In this document: piece by piece, positions 31,501 to 33,115 of the stretch | How the letters are laid out: the number at the start of each line of letters is the position of its first letter | Position numbering within the stretch: the stretch's first letter is position 1 | Assembly (NCBI GenBank): GCA_009784345.1 | Contig: WRBW01000008.1 | Location: forward strand, 1 to 33,115 | DNA: 33,115 nt | DNA from: Coriobacteriia bacterium | GTDB taxonomy: Bacteria > Actinomycetota > Coriobacteriia > WRKU01 > WQUG01 | Direction: 5' to 3' | The notes under the pieces: generated by a model | Databases searched by the model: none | Seen by the model: the letters and a program-made list of their open reading frames with translations, nothing else | What the model was told of the DNA's origin: nothing | Made by a program: the position numbers and the translations under genes

Positions 31501-33115
31501 GAATATCATGGGCGCAGGAGCCGCGGCGACGGTGACTGATTCGCCGGGTATGGCTCCGTCGGCGCCGCTGAATGTGCGCGCCACGGCGGGCGATATGCAG
31601 GTTACCGTCACCTGGTCGACACCCGCTGACAGCGGTGGGCGCCCCATCACGGCCTACGATGTTTATTACATGCTGTCGACCGACACGACCTGGACCGAGT
31701 TCGAGCGTTTTGACACGCTTGCAACATCTGAAGTCGTGACAGGGCTAACTAATGGCGTGGATTATCTGTTTGCCGTGCGCGCCGTTAATGAGCCCTTCGA
31801 CGAGGGAGAGATATCCAATTCTGCTGCAGCTACGCCGCGGGGCGTCACGACTGCACCGACGGACCTTGCTGCTATCGCTGGTAACGAACAGGTGGCCCTA
31901 AGCTGGACGGCACCTGCTGATGACAATGGTTCACCTATTGACAGCTACTTGATTACCTACTGGCCTGTTGACGATCCGGGTTCTGTGGTCGATGTTTCGA
32001 CAGCTACAACCGCTACAGCCTTTACGGTCACCGGTCTGACCAATGGCGTTCAGTACGCCTTTACGGTTGCCGCATCAAATGCAGCAGGGGACAGCGCTGC
32101 ATCTGCTGAGGTAACCGCAACCCCGATGACTCTGCCTGATGCGCCCACTGATGTGATGGCTGAACAAACGCAGCCTGGTGTCGTTGAGCTCACTTGGACG
32201 GATGGGGCAGACAATGGATCTGCTATCACGGGATATGAGATAGCTTACTCATCTGATGGTGGCGCTTCGTGGTCTGCCACCCAAACAGCCTCCTCGCAAC
32301 CGGCAAGCGTCTCAGGTCTTGTAGCAGGAGGCAGCTATATCTTCCGTGTAGCTGCCACCAACGCTGTCGGCACCGGTGGCAGTGCGCAGTCTAACACGCT
32401 CACCTTATGGAACGTACCCGATGCGCCAACAGGTGTCACAGCGCTAGCTGGTCCTGCAGGTGGTCAAGTAGAACTGTCATGGACAGCTCCTGACTTTAAT
32501 GGCGGATCTACTATTACGACCTATACGGTTTATGCATCAACGACGGGTAGCATTCCGTGGACAACGGTCGGGACTACAAATGGAAGCACCTTCAGTTATC
32601 TCGTATCAGGCTTGAATGCTGGATCTACACTGTACTTCACGGTCGCAGCGCAAAATATCGTAGGTTTCAGTAACTACGCAACCCCAGCAGCGCAAGCTAC
32701 GACCTGGTCAGTCCCTGATGCGCCTACTGATGTCACAGCTACACAAACTGACCCAGGTGTCGTAGAACTCACCTGGACGGATGGGGCAGATAACGAATCT
32801 GCTATTACGGGATATGAGATAGCTTGCTCATCTGATGGTGGCGCTTCGTGGTCTGCCACTCAAACAGCCTCTTCACAACCAGCAAGCGTCTCAGGTCTGG
32901 TAGCAGGAGGCAGCTACATCTTCCGTGTCGCTGCCACTAATAGTGTCGGCACTGGTGACAGTGCGCAGTCTAACACGATTACTTTATGGAGCGTACCTGA
33001 CGCCCCAACATCAGTAAGTGCAAGTGTCGAATCTTCAACGAGTGTGCAGGTCAGCTGGACGGCTCCTGCAAACAATGGCGGCGCTGATATAAGCGGCTAT
33101 GAAGTCGCATGGTCA
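25562..33115 (+). CDS. Second giant Fn3-repeat surface protein, 3'-truncated by the window edge
   Basis: Open from ATG 25562 to the last base, 2518 codons without a stop; I checked the frame at several points and found no shift. It has a signal peptide (basic MKRYRQ, hydrophobic core, cleavage near LAAAATN), then the same N-terminal layout as its upstream paralogue: NVNYIDYDGTT..., then GAGIGGG repeats at about residues 143-343. Fn3 domains begin at about residue 397. I count 22 complete Fn3 domains and the start of a 23rd. The C-terminus, where an anchor would be expected, lies outside the window. Export and wall attachment are inferred from the paralogue. It probably arose by tandem duplication followed by unequal growth of the Fn3 array. 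Confidence 0.85.
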   Translation, partial: MKRYRQLIARLVILAMLPFWGLLPVPLAAAATNVNYIDYDGTTKTAATTTDVTSSMNTLGTSGQTTWYSVTGTVTNTNRVTVSGDVRLILLDNSNYQPQAGITVAGSDSLTIYAQQSSAGSPSTLGQINIPAAGSSTSPPTAMAGIGGAGVTSGSTPTATGGTITINGGRITTNGGDMGAGIGGGRDGNGGNTTINDGIINASGANYTPMLGGGSYRGAGIGGGGNGTGGTITINGGTVNATGGGYGGAGIGSGGSYYSPSTTPPSGGTITITGGTVNAKGNGSSGGGGAGIGSGGGDASITGTGVSGIITIMGTANVTASGGSAPSGNAGGGAAIGSGGNSTQNQASGSAATIYMSIPTANLSVTAGSGSGGGTAGAQVGAGGIYQSGAPAGASTLPTVPQSLRATPGNASATLSWYIPQYTGKPITSYQVSRDGTNWTTVSSGRSFSFTGLTNGTTYTLQVRAVNADGTGAIASTTVTPAPVVPSMPQNPAVAPGPGHVTVSWTAPANNGGSSITSYQVYMSTDNGATFTLAATVNGGQTSANINNLVNGQNYTFQITASNAVGESMPSFTVTGQPQSQPGAPQNLSVIAANQALQLSWTAPSSNGGAVITSYQVSLDGGTTWTNTGSTSTSYTWTGLTNGQTYQLTVLAVNTHGNSQAATPIPGTPMTFPTAPQNLQATLSTAQTNMNLTWTNPLDNGGSAITQFYIQVMDQNGNILHQFDASVPANQLSYTVTGLTPGTSYIFSVAAINQIGTGPAAKTQQTPIGNPGPVQNLQTTPGDSQMTLNWGQPAEDGGAAIQNYVISVFDSSNTAIETSITLDANTFTYTVTGLANGQTYTFDVLSYNGSYYGSNQITAVPATVPGAPSSFTATPSTNQISLSWGAPVDGPTPPDGGSPILSYEVSDDGWQTIQTVPASNPSYIFSNLVNGTTYTFKVRAVNAVGAGPSSTITAVPASVPSAPQYPSYVPGDGQITVSWTTPSDDGGSAIAGYDYSLDGGVSWTQMTSPTPPLQPTQPPFTITGLSNGTTYTVELRAFNANGPGTPSSSFAAVPRTTPSAPQNLTATTNQGPTITLTWDAPASDGGSPITDYAIYQSTDSGQTWTLNGNTGSGTSTSYDPTNLDSGSTYMFAVNAINAQGNGTAAYTDTIVNPIPATAPQNLKATAGNSQISLNWTAPASDGGSAISDYQYSVDGGNNWISMDTTATTFVLTGLTNGLYQNVMVRAYTLAGGGAPSAVAGAVPATAPSAAVGLEAAPGNTTVTINWDPPASTGGNIINWVQVSDDGGQTWTSVASVYYNSYTFTGLTNGQTYLFTVRMGNSMGFGPQAMAVAATPATVPDAPADLTAVGGDSSAALSWSAPADDGGAVITQYTVMQSSDEASWTAVATLAGSVLNTTITGLSNGSTYYYQVIATNSAGNSDPSDTASVTPMTVPTAPQNLLINSSNANVTLTWAAPASNGGSAITAYEVSFDGGANWDTVPNVGDFSYTYTAPPLNVGQLYAYTVRAINVVGAGPEATPQNAEMVALPTAPTNLQASFGDTTADLSWSAPDSDGFSPISEYLITMSSDDGQTWSFEATVAADAMSYQATGLTTGTNYVFAVAAVNAVGTGPAAQTSVTPATTPSVPQNVTLMPGNGTVTLSWTAPATNGGADISDYQVSVNGGPWMSLETTATQATVSTETTTGPALQNGTSYSFSLRAINSVGAGAASDPLSATPRTVPDAPTNLSASIGDSTITLTWSAPDSDGGSAITDYQVSSDGGSTWTDVPMPGALSYSFTGLNNGQNYNLAVRAVNAAGSGAAATTSATPATVPAAVQSLTLTPGDSQVIVSWTAPASDGGSAITSYIVSYRVAGTSTWLDWTPSASAATFSQTVTGLDNGTSYEFTVVAFNAQGPGAMFLPPRAATPAAVPDAPVALTSAPSNQAVTLTWETPASNGATITAYQISNNNGTSWTTIDATSTPSFVFTGLTNGTSYTFDVRAVNIMGAGAAATVTDSPGMAPSAPLNVRATAGDMQVTVTWSTPADSGGRPITAYDVYYMLSTDTTWTEFERFDTLATSEVVTGLTNGVDYLFAVRAVNEPFDEGEISNSAAATPRGVTTAPTDLAAIAGNEQVALSWTAPADDNGSPIDSYLITYWPVDDPGSVVDVSTATTATAFTVTGLTNGVQYAFTVAASNAAGDSAASAEVTATPMTLPDAPTDVMAEQTQPGVVELTWTDGADNGSAITGYEIAYSSDGGASWSATQTASSQPASVSGLVAGGSYIFRVAATNAVGTGGSAQSNTLTLWNVPDAPTGVTALAGPAGGQVELSWTAPDFNGGSTITTYTVYASTTGSIPWTTVGTTNGSTFSYLVSGLNAGSTLYFTVAAQNIVGFSNYATPAAQATTWSVPDAPTDVTATQTDPGVVELTWTDGADNESAITGYEIACSSDGGASWSATQTASSQPASVSGLVAGGSYIFRVAATNSVGTGDSAQSNTITLWSVPDAPTSVSASVESSTSVQVSWTAPANNGGADISGYEVAWS
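25988..26590 (+). repeat. Gly-rich beta-helix-like repeat coding region, second protein
   Basis: It corresponds to 20269-20880 of the first gene: MAGIGGAG, GGDMGAGIGGGRDGNGG, YRGAGIGGGGNG, GGAGIGSGG, GGAGIGSGGG and GGAAIGSGG follow in the same order. The conserved order and spacing show the two genes share this domain as a unit. Confidence 0.6.
32132..32413 (+). repeat. Fn3 unit 20, near-identical to unit 22
   Basis: It encodes LPDAPTDV...VVELTWTDGADNGSAITGYEIAYSSDGGASW and is nearly identical, including silent positions, to 32711-32992, exactly 579 bp downstream. This marks a recent duplication or gene conversion. Confidence 0.85.
32711..32992 (+). repeat. Fn3 unit 22, near-identical to unit 20
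   Basis: Second copy; differences from unit 20 include Gly to Glu (DNES) and Tyr to Cys (IACSSDGG), the latter placing a cysteine in a protein that otherwise almost lacks them. The unit between them (21) is unrelated at this level. Confidence 0.85.

Larger units (their letters stand above)
26750..33115 (+). repeat. At least 22 tandem Fn3-domain coding repeats, second protein
   Basis: Units of about 265-300 bp each begin at a VPxAP-type linker, with approximate starts at 26750, 27013, 27304, 27575, 27867, 28151, 28436, 28731, 29033, 29298, 29573, 29858, 30140, 30425, 30716, 30989, 31283, 31550, 31844, 32132, 32414, 32711 and 32993 (partial). Most are well diverged from each other; units 20 and 22 are the exception. 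Confidence 0.85.

Noticed and set aside
26750-33115. Regularly spaced repeats that could be taken for a CRISPR-like array
   Set aside because: The units are ~285 bp, translate continuously as Fn3 domains, and have no short identical repeats with unique spacers.
25562-33115. Frameshift or pseudogene in the second Fn3 gene
   Set aside because: Codon phase checked near 27000, 29040, 31020, 32160 and 33000 is the same and gives Fn3 motifs each time; the gene simply has no stop before the window ends.

Overview
The window is 33 kb of bacterial chromosome with a dense, almost entirely plus-strand housekeeping block (1-19464) followed by two very large surface-protein genes (19851 to the right edge). 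The best guess is a host-associated anaerobe of the Coriobacteriia (Actinomycetota). The reasons are the separate glyQ/glyS pair next to a PPDK/PEP-synthase regulatory kinase, the comEA-comEC-holA cluster facing rpsT, frequent GTG/TTG starts, a sortase-type anchor, and moderately GC-rich DNA carrying palindromic repeats. This placement is inference from layout and protein style, not from a database match.

Left part: a 5'-truncated lipA, glyQ-glyS (glycyl-tRNA synthetase), a PPDK/PEPS regulatory kinase, recA-recX, tRNA-Ala(GGC), an unknown four-helix membrane protein, a SanA/YdcF-like DUF218 membrane protein, and leuS. Middle: comEA-comEC-holA (DNA uptake channel plus DNA polymerase III delta), with rpsT convergent on the minus strand. 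Then come nrdR-dut-rimO, joined end to start, and pgsA with a small two-helix protein. Right: after a pair of 46-bp direct repeats and an AT-rich promoter region lie two tandem paralogous exported proteins. The first is complete: 1847 aa, with a signal peptide, a Gly-rich repeat region, 13 Fn3 domains, an X2-like module and an MPKTG sorting signal. The second has the same N-terminal architecture, at least 22 full Fn3 domains plus one partial, and runs off the right edge still open.

The most striking non-coding signal is a pair of tandem 7-bp-box arrays (box consensus about TTTMATC, 11-bp period). One lies immediately upstream of recA and the other immediately upstream of comEA. Both end exactly 9 nt before a good -10 hexamer. 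The geometry is that of PhoB/OmpR-type activator sites, and I saw no comparable array elsewhere in the window. It suggests that recombination (recA/recX) and DNA uptake (comEA/comEC/holA) are switched on together by one response regulator, i.e. a candidate competence or DNA-scavenging regulon.

A second unusual signal is in rimO. Its reading frame has absorbed two copies of a GC-rich palindromic repeat without losing frame, and both copies encode the peptide TPRSDAGS.
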